64,000 nt of DNA from Cryptosporangium aurantiacum (GTDB taxonomy: Bacteria; Actinomycetota; Actinomycetes; Mycobacteriales; Cryptosporangiaceae), in assembly GCF_900143005.1 (NCBI RefSeq), contig NZ_FRCS01000005.1:186001-250000 (forward strand). Reading direction: 5' to 3'. The translations under genes and the position numbers were made by a program. The notes below the pieces were generated by a model. It saw only the letters and a program-made list of their open reading frames with translations, had not been told where the DNA came from and did no database searches. Position 1 is the first letter of the stretch, and every line of letters begins with the position of its first letter. Shown one piece after another: positions 18,668 to 26,265 of this stretch.

Positions 18668-18885
18668 TGCGCTGGCACCGCGAGTTGACGCAAGAGGACG
18701 TCGTGAGCGCCCGAGCGGTCCGCGAGCTGCACATGCCGTCCGAGTCGGATGCGCTCGGCCGACGCAAGTGCGTCTCGGCGCTGCACCTGATCACGCCGCC
18801 GTCGTGGCCGTGCGAACAGATCAACTGGTCCGACGCTGTACTCGCGGCGGAAGCGCGCGGCGAGATCCCGGCGGACGAATCATGA
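18664..18885 (+). CDS. hypothetical protein, 73 aa
   Basis: A small protein of unknown function. The GTG/ATG start pair at 18664-18669 overlaps the stop of the upstream gene, and its own stop overlaps the next ATG, which supports translational coupling. It has one WPC motif and two Cys in total, and is otherwise amphipathic with no membrane segment. Possible element-maintenance or transfer accessory gene; this is positional inference only. Confidence 0.5.
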   Translation: MMRWHRELTQEDVVSARAVRELHMPSESDALGRRKCVSALHLITPPSWPCEQINWSDAVLAAEARGEIPADES

Positions 18886-19172
18886 GTACGGAGTACGGAC
18901 ATTTGCCCGACGGGCAGACCGAGACGCCGCCCCAGGCGCCCGACGGTTGCGCGGTGTCCGACGTCATCGCGGTCGTCATGCGCCTGCTGGTCGATCGCGG
19001 CCATCCGATCGACTCTGCTGCCATGCGCCACGTCGCGACTCGAACTGCCGCGGTGGGGCTGCTACTGGCATTCGAAGTTCGGCCGCTTACCGACGATCAC
19101 CCGTGGGACGGACCGCCTTATTACGGGCTGGGGACCGGTGGCCCGTTCCAACACGATGGGGGCCTTAAATGA
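18882..19172 (+). CDS. hypothetical protein, 96 aa
   Basis: The third gene of the left cluster; its ATG overlaps the upstream stop by four bases. It has an N-terminal polar segment, a predicted helical core around residues 26-68 (VSDVIAVVMRLLVDRGHPIDSAAMRHVATRTAAVGLLLAFEV) and a Gly/Pro-rich tail. No family is recognised. Nothing convincing follows before the next gene on the opposite strand. Confidence 0.5.
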   Translation: MSTEYGHLPDGQTETPPQAPDGCAVSDVIAVVMRLLVDRGHPIDSAAMRHVATRTAAVGLLLAFEVRPLTDDHPWDGPPYYGLGTGGPFQHDGGLK

Positions 19173-19631
19173 TCGCACAGAACTGAAGGCTCGCTATCAC
19201 TCGGCGGCGCTCGGCGGGCGGGGGGCGGGGACCGGCCGCCAGGCCGCATGCCCCAGCCCCCTGCCGGCCGAAAGCGCCGCCGAAGTCGTTGGGCAGTGCC
19301 GATCAGATGTCGTAGAAGTGCACGTGGTCATAGGCGACCTGGACGCACGTTCGACATTCTGGGCCTGACCTGCGGTGCGGGCGGTGGCTGTTGGTGGGCG
19401 TCGGTGGCGACGGGTGAACCTCCGACGGCCTGGCGACGGCCTGGCCTTGACTCGAATCGCCCGCCTCCCGGACGACGTTCCTGGTCATCCGACATGGTTG
19501 CCTAACGCTAGGGCTGGACCTGCGCGATCGCCCCGTGGAGCCTGCCAGAAGTAGCTGCCGCTAGTGCGCAGTTAGCAGTGATTGCCGTAGGGTAACCCAT
19601 GGCGCTCGTGTCGGCGATACACCCACCGCCA
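19173..19631. other. 459-bp stretch without a supported gene
   Basis: Short open frames exist on both strands, but none has a ribosome site, overlap or recognisable product. GC falls toward the right end where the AT-richer cargo gene begins. I see no hairpin or repeat that I would call. Confidence 0.5.
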
Positions 19632-20132
19632 TCAGCGAATGGGATTATAAATCTCACGTTGGGCCGATTGGAAGAATGCGTCCATAAAATGCAACATTTG
19701 CGGGCGATTGCGTTGCTCGATAGCCACTAGTTGCGTGAACTTGTTTCCATAGCCGCTTCCGTAGCCCTTATTGTAGGCGTCTATTAGCTGGTCTACTAGA
19801 TTCATTATGCCAGTGGCCGTATTTATTGTGTCGGAACTTCCCATGAATCTAACCTGCGTGAAAAGTGTCTGCAAGGCGATTCGATTCTTGTTTAGCTCAT
19901 GGTTAATCATTGTTTCGCCGGCTTGATCGACCATGAAAGACTGGATTACTAAATGCACCTGAGCCAGAAACTGTGAGTAAATCTCGAGCCGCTCCTTATG
20001 CCAGTGCTTTAGATCGTCGCGCCTCTCTCGTTGTCGCTCAATTCGGATAGCAACCGCCTGTGCCGTGAGGACACCCAAAAAGGCGGAAATACCAGCAATC
20101 AGGGCTGCTCCCCACCAGGGACCACTTTGCAT
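19632..20132 (-). CDS. small membrane protein, AT-rich cargo
   Basis: A 166-aa protein with one N-terminal membrane segment (about residues 5-28, WWGAALIAGISAFLGVLTAQAVAI) followed by a basic RIERQRERR stretch and a long helical cytoplasmic domain. Its codons are clearly AT-richer than the surrounding DNA (for example runs of aaa, att, tta), a sign of recent acquisition. No Shine-Dalgarno is present; TACTTT ends 6 nt before the ATG on the minus strand, suggesting a leaderless transcript. The function is unknown. Its neighbour, the TIR-like gene with similar base composition, makes a role in the same module possible, though 312 bp separate them. Confidence 0.7.
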   Translation of the reverse strand: MQSGPWWGAALIAGISAFLGVLTAQAVAIRIERQRERRDDLKHWHKERLEIYSQFLAQVHLVIQSFMVDQAGETMINHELNKNRIALQTLFTQVRFMGSSDTINTATGIMNLVDQLIDAYNKGYGSGYGNKFTQLVAIEQRNRPQMLHFMDAFFQSAQREIYNPIR

Positions 20133-20444
20133 GGCCGCAAAGTATCGCAGCGGCGGCCGGCGGCGCGCCTGTCAACGGCGGCTTGACATCCCAACGGCGG
20201 ATCGCGCCGCCGGCCGTCGGTCTGCTCGGCTCTGCCCGGGTCGTCGGTAGACGGGATGCCCCCCTCCTGCCAGAGATCCCCGCCGGAGGCACGCCTTTCG
20301 TCTTTGGCGGCCCTGCCGCGTTTCGCACCCAGCCATCCCGGCCGCTTCCGGCCCCAAGCCGGAAGCGAGCCGGGGTTCCTTCGGTGGCGGGTGCGGCGGC
20401 CCGTTCAGGGCCGCCCTTGACTAGGAAGAGAAAGTTCTCACCGC
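20133..20444. other. GC-rich intergenic region with two hairpins
   Basis: No gene is supported here. The region returns to high GC between two AT-richer genes. It holds an inverted repeat with 9-bp arms at 20343-20367 and one with 7-bp arms at 20396-20414. Both lie downstream of the TIR-like gene on the minus strand and probably serve as its terminator. Confidence 0.55.
20396..20414 (-). terminator. hairpin downstream of TIR-like gene
   Basis: Seven-bp perfect arms gcggccc/gggccgc with a 5-nt loop, 31 bp beyond the stop codon of the TIR-like gene. The 20343-20367 hairpin follows 29 bp further on. Confidence 0.45.
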
Positions 20445-21443
20445 CTAGGTAAAGTCGCCTGCTGATCGCCAGCCGTCGTGCTCCATGTCGACGGTAAGTC
20501 CAGCGGTTCGTAGTCGGGTTCCCAGTTGGCGCCGTGATTCCACGTCATTTGTAAGGCGGAGAACGTTCAGGCCCGTGATATCACTCATGGGTCGAATTTT
20601 GCCAATTTCAACGAATATGACGCTGTTTCGGCTTCTTGCCATCGCCATGCCTGCCTCGAAAATCACGTTCATGCGAGGCTGGCCACTTGGCTGCCGTTCT
20701 TCTGGGCCGTCGTTTACCTGGATGAATTCCGGCGAGAGTTGTCCGAGATCGTCCGGAGTCAGAAGCACGACGACAATGTCTGCTGCGTCCATACCGGCAA
20801 TAACCACGTCACCCGTATAGGGAGTAGCCACTCCGGTCGCGGCTTCGGCCTCAGACCACGTGATCGTTCGAAGGTCAAATGCTCGGAGCAAGGCAGTTAG
20901 AGAGTCGCGCTTCGCTAGATCCCGGCCGTGCACAAGAAATACTCGGCGTCTACTTGGAACGGTTGCGGTAGTTGGCCCCTGTGTCTTTTGTGCATCCCGG
21001 ATGGGAGAAGCTGACGATATTTTTGGCACCGTCGTCACCGGATCAACTTCGTCTAGCTCAGTGCTCTGGGTTCCAACTTGGCGACGCCATCCAGTTTCCC
21101 CGTAGAGACTTTCATATAGGTCGATATCATTTTTTTGCAGCCATGCCTTTAGGCCAATAAAAGTGGTCACCGTCTCAAGATTTCCGAAGGCGACTTCTCG
21201 GCGAGACGCAATTCCCTTAGAGCCCGTCTGCTCATCAAGAATTATTGGAATCATTTGATATACGCAGGCGGAATAATCGTCGTCGCCGAAACGCATCGAC
21301 CGGAGGAGTCGAGGATGACCCTCGATATCGTCGAGCGTATTTGTAATTAGCCCAATCTCATGCCACTTGCCTTGATCGAACGTGTCAATGATCGCTCGCG
21401 CGACGGCTAGTTTTATTATGTTCGGGGGTGCATCTTCGAGCAT
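20445..21443 (-). CDS. TIR-like nucleotide-binding effector
   Basis: A 332-aa protein with two parts. Residues 1 to about 120 are an unassigned helical domain. Residues about 167-332 match the TIR-like family (PF10137 type): RRVFLVHGRD (166-175), ADIVVVLLTPDDLG, PRMNVIFEAGMAMAR and RPMSDITGLNVLRL, ending in the VD..HDGWRSAGDF box. Such domains act as NAD-degrading or nucleotide-sensing effectors in phage defence. As I recall them, relatives have GEVL where this protein has GDVV (Asp 212), so the acidic residue may be altered. Base composition is AT-rich relative to the element. GGGGAG precedes the ATG. It was likely gained as cargo. Confidence 0.82.
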   Translation of the reverse strand: MLEDAPPNIIKLAVARAIIDTFDQGKWHEIGLITNTLDDIEGHPRLLRSMRFGDDDYSACVYQMIPIILDEQTGSKGIASRREVAFGNLETVTTFIGLKAWLQKNDIDLYESLYGETGWRRQVGTQSTELDEVDPVTTVPKISSASPIRDAQKTQGPTTATVPSRRRVFLVHGRDLAKRDSLTALLRAFDLRTITWSEAEAATGVATPYTGDVVIAGMDAADIVVVLLTPDDLGQLSPEFIQVNDGPEERQPSGQPRMNVIFEAGMAMARSRNSVIFVEIGKIRPMSDITGLNVLRLTNDVESRRQLGTRLRTAGLTVDMEHDGWRSAGDFT

Positions 21444-21559
21444 TTGCTACTCCCCTTCAGCCGTGTTGTGGTCTTCAAGCTCGCGCGGACGTACCCAGTA
21501 CCGTCGAGGTCCAGTGTGTCAGCTGAGCATTCGCTCGATGGCAAGACAGCGGATGTCTC

Positions 21560-22255
21560 TTAGATCATCGGCTGATGGGGGGCCCGCGATAGGTCATCTT
21601 TCAGTGAGGTTGCCAAGGTGTCCAACCCTTGGATACTGCTGTCGGGCGCAACGGCTCGAAGCTCGGAGGGTGAATCGGCGCTTCCTGGCTCCTGCACAAA
21701 GCCCCAAGGGCCGCGCCGAATCCAGACGGTGACTAGGCCGGCCCTCGCGGCGGGGGCGATGTCGTTGTCCAGGCGGTCGCCCACGTAGGCGATCTCTTCC
21801 GGCCGGTGACCGCTGACCTCGATGAGCTTCTCGAAGAACGCGACGTCAGGCTTGGTGACGCCCCAGTCGTCGGACGTGGCGAGCAGGTCGCACGGGAGGT
21901 TGAGCTCCCGTAGGAACTGGCCGGCGCGGACCGTCTGGTTGCCTGCGATGCCGACGAAGTACCCGGCCTCACGCAGCTCGGACAGGCACGTCCGGACGTC
22001 GGGGTAGAGGTTGAGCGCGTTGAGGTACTCGCCCATCCCGGCGTCGATCCGTGCTTGACGTTCCTTCTCCAGGTCAAAGCCAGGCTTGAAGTGTTCGAAG
22101 ACCGTGCGGTAGTCCTCGCCGCGGGCCAGGACGGCGCCGAACATGGCGGAGAAGGTGTGGCGGGGGACGCCGAGCCAGTCGGCCCAGGTGCCGTACTCAT
22201 GGGATTCGTCGATGAGGGTTTCGCCGACGTCGAACCAGACAGCGCGGATGGGCAC
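21560..22255 (-). CDS. HAD family hydrolase
   Basis: A 231-aa haloacid-dehalogenase-type phosphatase. Motif I is WFDVGETL (nucleophile Asp 9), motif III is TKPD and motif IV is YVGDRLDND; a helical cap lies between residues 15 and 90. The substrate is unknown. It follows the XRE/TPR regulator on the same strand with a 43-bp gap, so the two are probably one transcript controlled by the GGACTAG promoter. The last 35 residues are a variable tail. Phosphatase-regulator pairs are common in actinobacterial accessory DNA, but the role in this element is open. Confidence 0.85.
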   Translation of the reverse strand: MPIRAVWFDVGETLIDESHEYGTWADWLGVPRHTFSAMFGAVLARGEDYRTVFEHFKPGFDLEKERQARIDAGMGEYLNALNLYPDVRTCLSELREAGYFVGIAGNQTVRAGQFLRELNLPCDLLATSDDWGVTKPDVAFFEKLIEVSGHRPEEIAYVGDRLDNDIAPAARAGLVTVWIRRGPWGFVQEPGSADSPSELRAVAPDSSIQGLDTLATSLKDDLSRAPHQPMI

Positions 22256-22298
22256 GACGGGAGAACCTCCTGGCTCGGCGAACAGGGTGAAGTGCAGG

Positions 22299-23681
22299 TT
22301 AGACGAGTGCGATGAGCTGTTCGTCGAGCAGGCGCACTGCCTCCGAGGTCTTCCACGGGGCCACCGCGGTCCGGAACTCGCGGATGCGGTCGGCGCCGGT
22401 GGCGTAGCCGGCCTGGTGCAGCTGTTCGGCTGCGTCGCCGACGATGCGGCATGCCTCGTCGAGGTTGCCGTTGTGCAGCTCGACCGTGGCGAGGTCGACC
22501 AGGAACACGGCGCGCTGCTTGACGGCGGTACGCGGCAACCGGCCCAGCGCGACGGACAGCGAGTTCTCGGCGTCGCGGTACTTCCCGGCTCGGAGGGTGG
22601 CGTAGCCGGCGAATCCTTCCAGGCGTGTGGAGTCGTAATAGTCGAACCACACGAGCTTCGTCGCGGTGGCGTCCCGGCGGCCGAGTGCCTCGCGGGCGCG
22701 GTCGATCGCGGCGAGAGCGGCCTTGGGCTGTCCGGCGTTGGTCTGCATCTCCGACTCCACGGCGGCCAGCCACGAGGCGACCGGGCCGTGCGGGTGCTTC
22801 ACGACGTGCCGGTTGGCGGCCTGGAGGTAGTCCAGCGCGGCCGGAAAACCGTGCTCGCTGGCGGGGATGAACGCGGTGTGCGCCAACGCGCTAGCGGCCT
22901 GGAGGTGGTCCCCGGCCTCACGGGCGGCTTCCAACGCGAGGTTGTAGTAGCCACGAGCGCCCATCGGGTCATGCAGGTCGAAGAACGCTAGACGGCCGGC
23001 GAGGGTGGCGACGCGTGCGCGGTTCTCGAGCAACCGCAACCGATCGGCCGGCGCCGGACCCTGCCGGAGTAGGTCGGATGCGGTCGCGAGGTGCGCGACG
23101 ACGGGCGTCATGAGCGATGCGGGTGCGGTCGAGTGGTAGAGGGTCTGGTAGCGGTCGGCGAGGGTGTCGAGGTCGGCGATTGCTGCGGGGGTGGGCTTGC
23201 CGGAACGGGTGGTCTCCGGTTCGCCGAGCCCCAGTCCGGCTGCGGCCGGCGTCAGGCCCATCAGTTTGAGCAGTGCACGGCGGTGCATGAGCTCGTCCTT
23301 CCAAGCGTCGAACATCTTCGGCTGGAGGATCTCCCCGGCGGCGCCGAGTTGATCCAGTACCGAAGCAGCACCACCGAGGGTGGCGACCAGTGAGCCCTCG
23401 TCCGGCGCGGCGGTGGGACTGGTCCGCGGCTTCGACCCGGTGGTCTTCACTCGCAGGTAGTCCGCGTCCACACCGAACAGCAGGCACATCAGGTCCCGGT
23501 AGCGGGTGCTGACGCCCTTGGCGCCGCGTTCCCACTTGGCGACCATGTCCGCGTTGACGCCGACCCGCTCGCGATTGTGCAGCCACGCGAGACGGATGAG
23601 CTGGTCAGCAACGTCCTGCTGGGTCCAGCCGCGTTCCTCGCGGAGCTGCCGTAGGCGCGGGCGGTTCGGGTCGCTGGTCAC
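22299..23681 (-). CDS. XRE-type regulator with TPR domain
   Basis: A 460-aa regulator. Residues about 7-65 are a helix-turn-helix of the Cro/XRE type (RLRQLREERGWTQQDVADQLIRL, then NADMVAKWERGAKG). The rest is helical with tetratricopeptide-like repeats (YYNLALEAAREAGDHLQAASAL, FAGYATLRAGKYRDAENSLSVAL). Such Rgg-like proteins sense peptides or metabolites through the TPR part. The GTG at 23681 is chosen because GGGGAGG precedes it. Its promoter region carries a tight GGACTAG array that is the likely binding site, and the divergent transfer operon would be controlled from the same region. Confidence 0.87.
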   Translation of the reverse strand: MTSDPNRPRLRQLREERGWTQQDVADQLIRLAWLHNRERVGVNADMVAKWERGAKGVSTRYRDLMCLLFGVDADYLRVKTTGSKPRTSPTAAPDEGSLVATLGGAASVLDQLGAAGEILQPKMFDAWKDELMHRRALLKLMGLTPAAAGLGLGEPETTRSGKPTPAAIADLDTLADRYQTLYHSTAPASLMTPVVAHLATASDLLRQGPAPADRLRLLENRARVATLAGRLAFFDLHDPMGARGYYNLALEAAREAGDHLQAASALAHTAFIPASEHGFPAALDYLQAANRHVVKHPHGPVASWLAAVESEMQTNAGQPKAALAAIDRAREALGRRDATATKLVWFDYYDSTRLEGFAGYATLRAGKYRDAENSLSVALGRLPRTAVKQRAVFLVDLATVELHNGNLDEACRIVGDAAEQLHQAGYATGADRIREFRTAVAPWKTSEAVRLLDEQLIALV

Positions 23682-23750
23682 GCGTCGCCTCCCCGGTGGG
23701 TACTGCCTCGTGCCTTCGACCATTCCCGCTATCCCTCGCGCTCGGTAGTC

Positions 23751-23793
23751 GGGACTAGTCAGCGGACTAGTCCGGGACTAGCTCGCGGACCAG
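23751..23793. promoter_or_regulatory. GGACTAG operator array in the divergent promoter
   Basis: GGACTAG at 23752-23758, 23764-23770 and 23775-23781, plus the variant GGACCAG at 23787-23793, with 11-12-bp periodicity. The middle copy lies in the perfect palindrome cggactagtccg (23763-23774). The array sits between the XRE/TPR gene and the transfer operon. It probably binds the regulator on one face of the helix. Confidence 0.72.
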
Positions 23794-23882
23794 TTCTGAC
23801 CGTCCATTCCGGCGTTCCATAAGTATGCGACGCCAACACGGGGCGCCGCAGACCCAAGGTTCACCAGGGAGCGGAAAACCCA

Positions 23883-24203
23883 ATGCGCCTCGAAATCAAA
23901 TGCGACGGAATCGAATTCGTGGTGTCAAAGGCACCAGAGAACAAGAACGACAACGATGGACGCCCGAAAGCGGACAAGGGCACCGGAGAGCTGCTCTTCA
24001 CCACCGAGATTGTGGCGATGGACGACTCCGGCGCCGAGGTCATCAAGGTGACCACGGTCGGTGCTCCCAAGGTCGGCCGCCGGCAGCCGGTCAACGTGGT
24101 CGGACTGATCGCGATCCCGTGGGCGGTCGATGGCCGCTCGGGTGTCGCGTTTCGCGCCGACTCGATCACCCCGGTCAAGTTCAACACCGGAGCGGCTGCC
24201 TGA
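23883..24203 (+). CDS. conserved element protein, 106 aa
   Basis: A small protein of the kind found at the head of transfer operons in actinomycete elements. It starts MRLEIKCDGIEFVVSKAPENKND and appears beta-rich, with a central TTEIVAMDDSGAEVIKVTTVG segment and no membrane span. The function is not known. AGGGAGCGG lies before the ATG. Its stop overlaps the next ATG by one base, so it leads a coupled operon that includes the transfer ATPase. Confidence 0.7.
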   Translation: MRLEIKCDGIEFVVSKAPENKNDNDGRPKADKGTGELLFTTEIVAMDDSGAEVIKVTTVGAPKVGRRQPVNVVGLIAIPWAVDGRSGVAFRADSITPVKFNTGAAA

Positions 24204-24412
24204 TGCCCCCGCTGGCCGAAGGCGACGCGATGGACTGGCTCCGCGAGCAGTACCACCGGGCCGAAGCGCAGCGCGCCGAAGCAGCCCAGAACGAACGAGC
24301 TGCCTTTCACGCGTGGCAGGAAGCGATGGCCGTCTATGACGCGGCCAACGACGCCACGACGGACGCCTGGACGGTGCTCCGCGAGGCCACCTCGACCGAA
24401 CACGACACCTAG
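24203..24412 (+). CDS. small helical protein, 69 aa
   Basis: Starts at the ATG that overlaps the previous stop codon (atga). The protein MPPLAEGDAMDWLREQYHRAEAQ and onward is almost entirely a charged, alanine-rich helix (residues about 10-60) that may form a coiled coil. No family is recognised. Second gene of the transfer operon. Confidence 0.6.
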   Translation: MPPLAEGDAMDWLREQYHRAEAQRAEAAQNERAAFHAWQEAMAVYDAANDATTDAWTVLREATSTEHDT

Positions 24413-24508
24413 GGACGCGCGCCCGGCCGGTCCACGGCGGCCAACCAGCACCGGCCGGGCGCTCCCACTCCTCACCCCCACTTCAGCAGCGAAAGCAAGG
24501 AGCTTGTG

Positions 24509-24670
24509 ATGACGCTACGCCGAAACCCGACCCGCGAAGACGCCCGCCTGCGCGACGCCGGCTGGATCACCTCCACCGACCCGTGGAACCAGCGCCTCAA
24601 CCGCGCGGTCGAGCGCCTGGTCCGGGACCTCACCAACCGACCTCTCTGGACACAGTGGTGGTTACGGTGA
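24509..24670 (+). CDS. small protein, 53 aa
   Basis: The ATG at 24509 (an in-frame GTG lies one codon upstream) is preceded by AAGGAG at 24497-24502. The protein begins MTLRRNPTREDARLRDAGW and ends RPLWTQWWLR, basic with a tryptophan-rich tail. Its stop overlaps the GTG start of the next gene, which argues that it is translated. The function is unknown. Confidence 0.55.
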   Translation: MTLRRNPTREDARLRDAGWITSTDPWNQRLNRAVERLVRDLTNRPLWTQWWLR

Positions 24671-25269
24671 ACCGCGACCTTCGGGCGCTGGGTCGTGAAC
24701 TCCGGCCGGCCAACCCGTCGGCCACCCAACCGATCCTCGCCGCGCTCTGGTGGCTCGCCCGGCACATCCCCGAAGCACTCAGCATCCTCTCGCCGGCCGC
24801 GGCCTGGCACTGGACCGCTGAGCACATCGGGAGCCGGTGGGCCACGGTCCTGCTCGTCGTCCTGGTCGCGCTCCTCCTCGCGGTGCCCTGGACCCGGCGA
24901 GCGGTGACCGCGCTCGTCCTCGTCCGGGTCACCCGGCACCGGCTGCGGACCGGCCTGGTCGAGCTGCGTCTCACGGCGCACTCGGGCAAGCCACCCGTGA
25001 AGCTGTTCATCCGCCCGACCTCGGTCGGTGAACGCGTCTGGCTGTGGCTGCGAGCGGGTGTCTCGGCCGAAGACCTGGCCGACGCCTCCGAGCATCTGCG
25101 GGCGGCGTGCTGGGCGCGCGACATCCGCGTCACCCGAAATCCGCGGTGGTCACAACTGGTCACCGTCGACGTCATCCGCCGCGACCCGCTCGCGGCCCGA
25201 CGAATTGTTCAGCATCCGCTGGCACTGCGGGTCATCCACGGGACGGAGACTCATGCACCGATTCCGTAA
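24667..25269 (+). CDS. membrane-anchored transfer-associated protein
   Basis: A 200-aa protein starting at the GTG that overlaps the preceding stop. It has a hydrophobic region with one or two spans near residues 55-80 (WATVLLVVLVALLLAVPW), then a cytoplasmic domain. It overlaps the FtsK-like gene by 17 bp. In related elements the transfer ATPase is accompanied by membrane proteins that may anchor it at the septum or hyphal membrane. That role is inferred from position; no specific family is recognised. Confidence 0.68.
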   Translation: MNRDLRALGRELRPANPSATQPILAALWWLARHIPEALSILSPAAAWHWTAEHIGSRWATVLLVVLVALLLAVPWTRRAVTALVLVRVTRHRLRTGLVELRLTAHSGKPPVKLFIRPTSVGERVWLWLRAGVSAEDLADASEHLRAACWARDIRVTRNPRWSQLVTVDVIRRDPLAARRIVQHPLALRVIHGTETHAPIP

Positions 25270-26074
25270 TCGTCGGCTGCCCGCTGCGGGTTCGCTGTCG
25301 ATCTGGCAGAAAGTGTTCCTTGGCATCGACGAGAACGGCCGCGCTGTTCGCGTCAGTCTCGCGGAACGCAATCTGCTGATCGGCGGCGAACCCGGCGCCG
25401 GAAAGTCGGTCGCGCTCAATCTGCTTGTCGCTCATGCAGCGCTTTCTCTCGACTGCCGGCTCATTCTCGTCGACGGGAAACGCGTCGAGCTCGGGCTCTG
25501 GGCCGGCTGCGCGGAAGCGTTCGTCGGCCCGTCGATCACTGACGCCATCACCACGCTCAAGGCGCTCCAAGTCGAGATGGACGAGCGCTACGACATGCTC
25601 CTGTCGATCGGGCACCGCAAGCTCACCCGGCTCACCGGCGCGCGGGTGGTCCTGGTCGTCATCGACGAACTCGCCTACTTCTCCGCCACCGTCGGGGAGA
25701 GCCGGCAGCAGAAAGAGTTTGTCGGCCTCGTCCGCGACCTCGTGGCACGCGGCCGAGCGGCGGGCATCATCGTCGTCGCGGCGACACAACGACCGTCGTC
25801 GGACATCGTCCCGACGTCGCTGCGGGACCTGTTCGGCTACCGGTGGGCCTTCCGGTGCTCCACGCACGCCAGCTCCGACGTGATCCTCGGCCACGGCTGG
25901 GCCAACGAGGGCTATACCGCCGCATCCATCGACCCGGCCGCCCGCGGCGTCGGCTGGCTCATCGCCGAAGGCGGTATACCGCGCCGTCTCAAGTCCGCCT
26001 TCCTCACCGACGTCCAGGTCGTCGACCTCGCCGCACATGCCGCTGAACTCCGGAACGGTGGTGATGGCGAGTGA
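25253..26074 (+). CDS. FtsK/SpoIIIE-like DNA transfer ATPase
   Basis: A 273-aa protein consisting of an FtsK-type motor domain. Walker A is GEPGAGKS (residues 45-52, Lys 51), Walker B is VVLVVIDELAYF, and the FtsK-type ATQRPSSDIVP and FRCSTHASSDVILGHGWAN follow. Actinomycete elements move double-stranded DNA between mycelial cells with such a single protein (TraSA/TraB type). It lacks the membrane region found in longer TraB proteins, which the upstream gene may supply. The ATG at 25253 lies inside the upstream gene. Confidence 0.9.
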   Translation: MHRFRNRRLPAAGSLSIWQKVFLGIDENGRAVRVSLAERNLLIGGEPGAGKSVALNLLVAHAALSLDCRLILVDGKRVELGLWAGCAEAFVGPSITDAITTLKALQVEMDERYDMLLSIGHRKLTRLTGARVVLVVIDELAYFSATVGESRQQKEFVGLVRDLVARGRAAGIIVVAATQRPSSDIVPTSLRDLFGYRWAFRCSTHASSDVILGHGWANEGYTAASIDPAARGVGWLIAEGGIPRRLKSAFLTDVQVVDLAAHAAELRNGGDGE

Positions 26075-26265
26075 AGCGCTTCGCCTCTCCCTACGGCGCG
26101 GGCTGCTGCCTGCTCTGCATCCGCCTGGCCGTCGTCATCGTCGGCGACTCCACCGGTGAAGCCGCCGTCTGCGAACGGCACCAGCGCGACCTGTTCCAGC
26201 GCTCCGCCGGCCGCATCCACGCCATTGCCACCCTGCACGCCGAGCACGAGGAGGTACCTGAATGA
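26071..26265 (+). CDS. small cysteine-containing protein, 64 aa
   Basis: The GTG start overlaps the transfer ATPase stop, and its own stop overlaps the replication gene ATG. It reads MKRFASPYGAGCCLLCIRL and later VCERHQRDLF. Cys residues at 12, 13, 16 and in the VCERH motif could bind a metal (CxxC plus Cys/His). Similar small zinc-finger-like proteins occur next to rep genes of such elements. The function is unknown. Confidence 0.6.
   Translation: MKRFASPYGAGCCLLCIRLAVVIVGDSTGEAAVCERHQRDLFQRSAGRIHAIATLHAEHEEVPE

Noticed and set aside
20445-21443. TIR gene as part of a known Thoeris, CBASS or pAgo system
   Set aside because: No ThsA-like, CD-NTase or Argonaute gene is found within the element.
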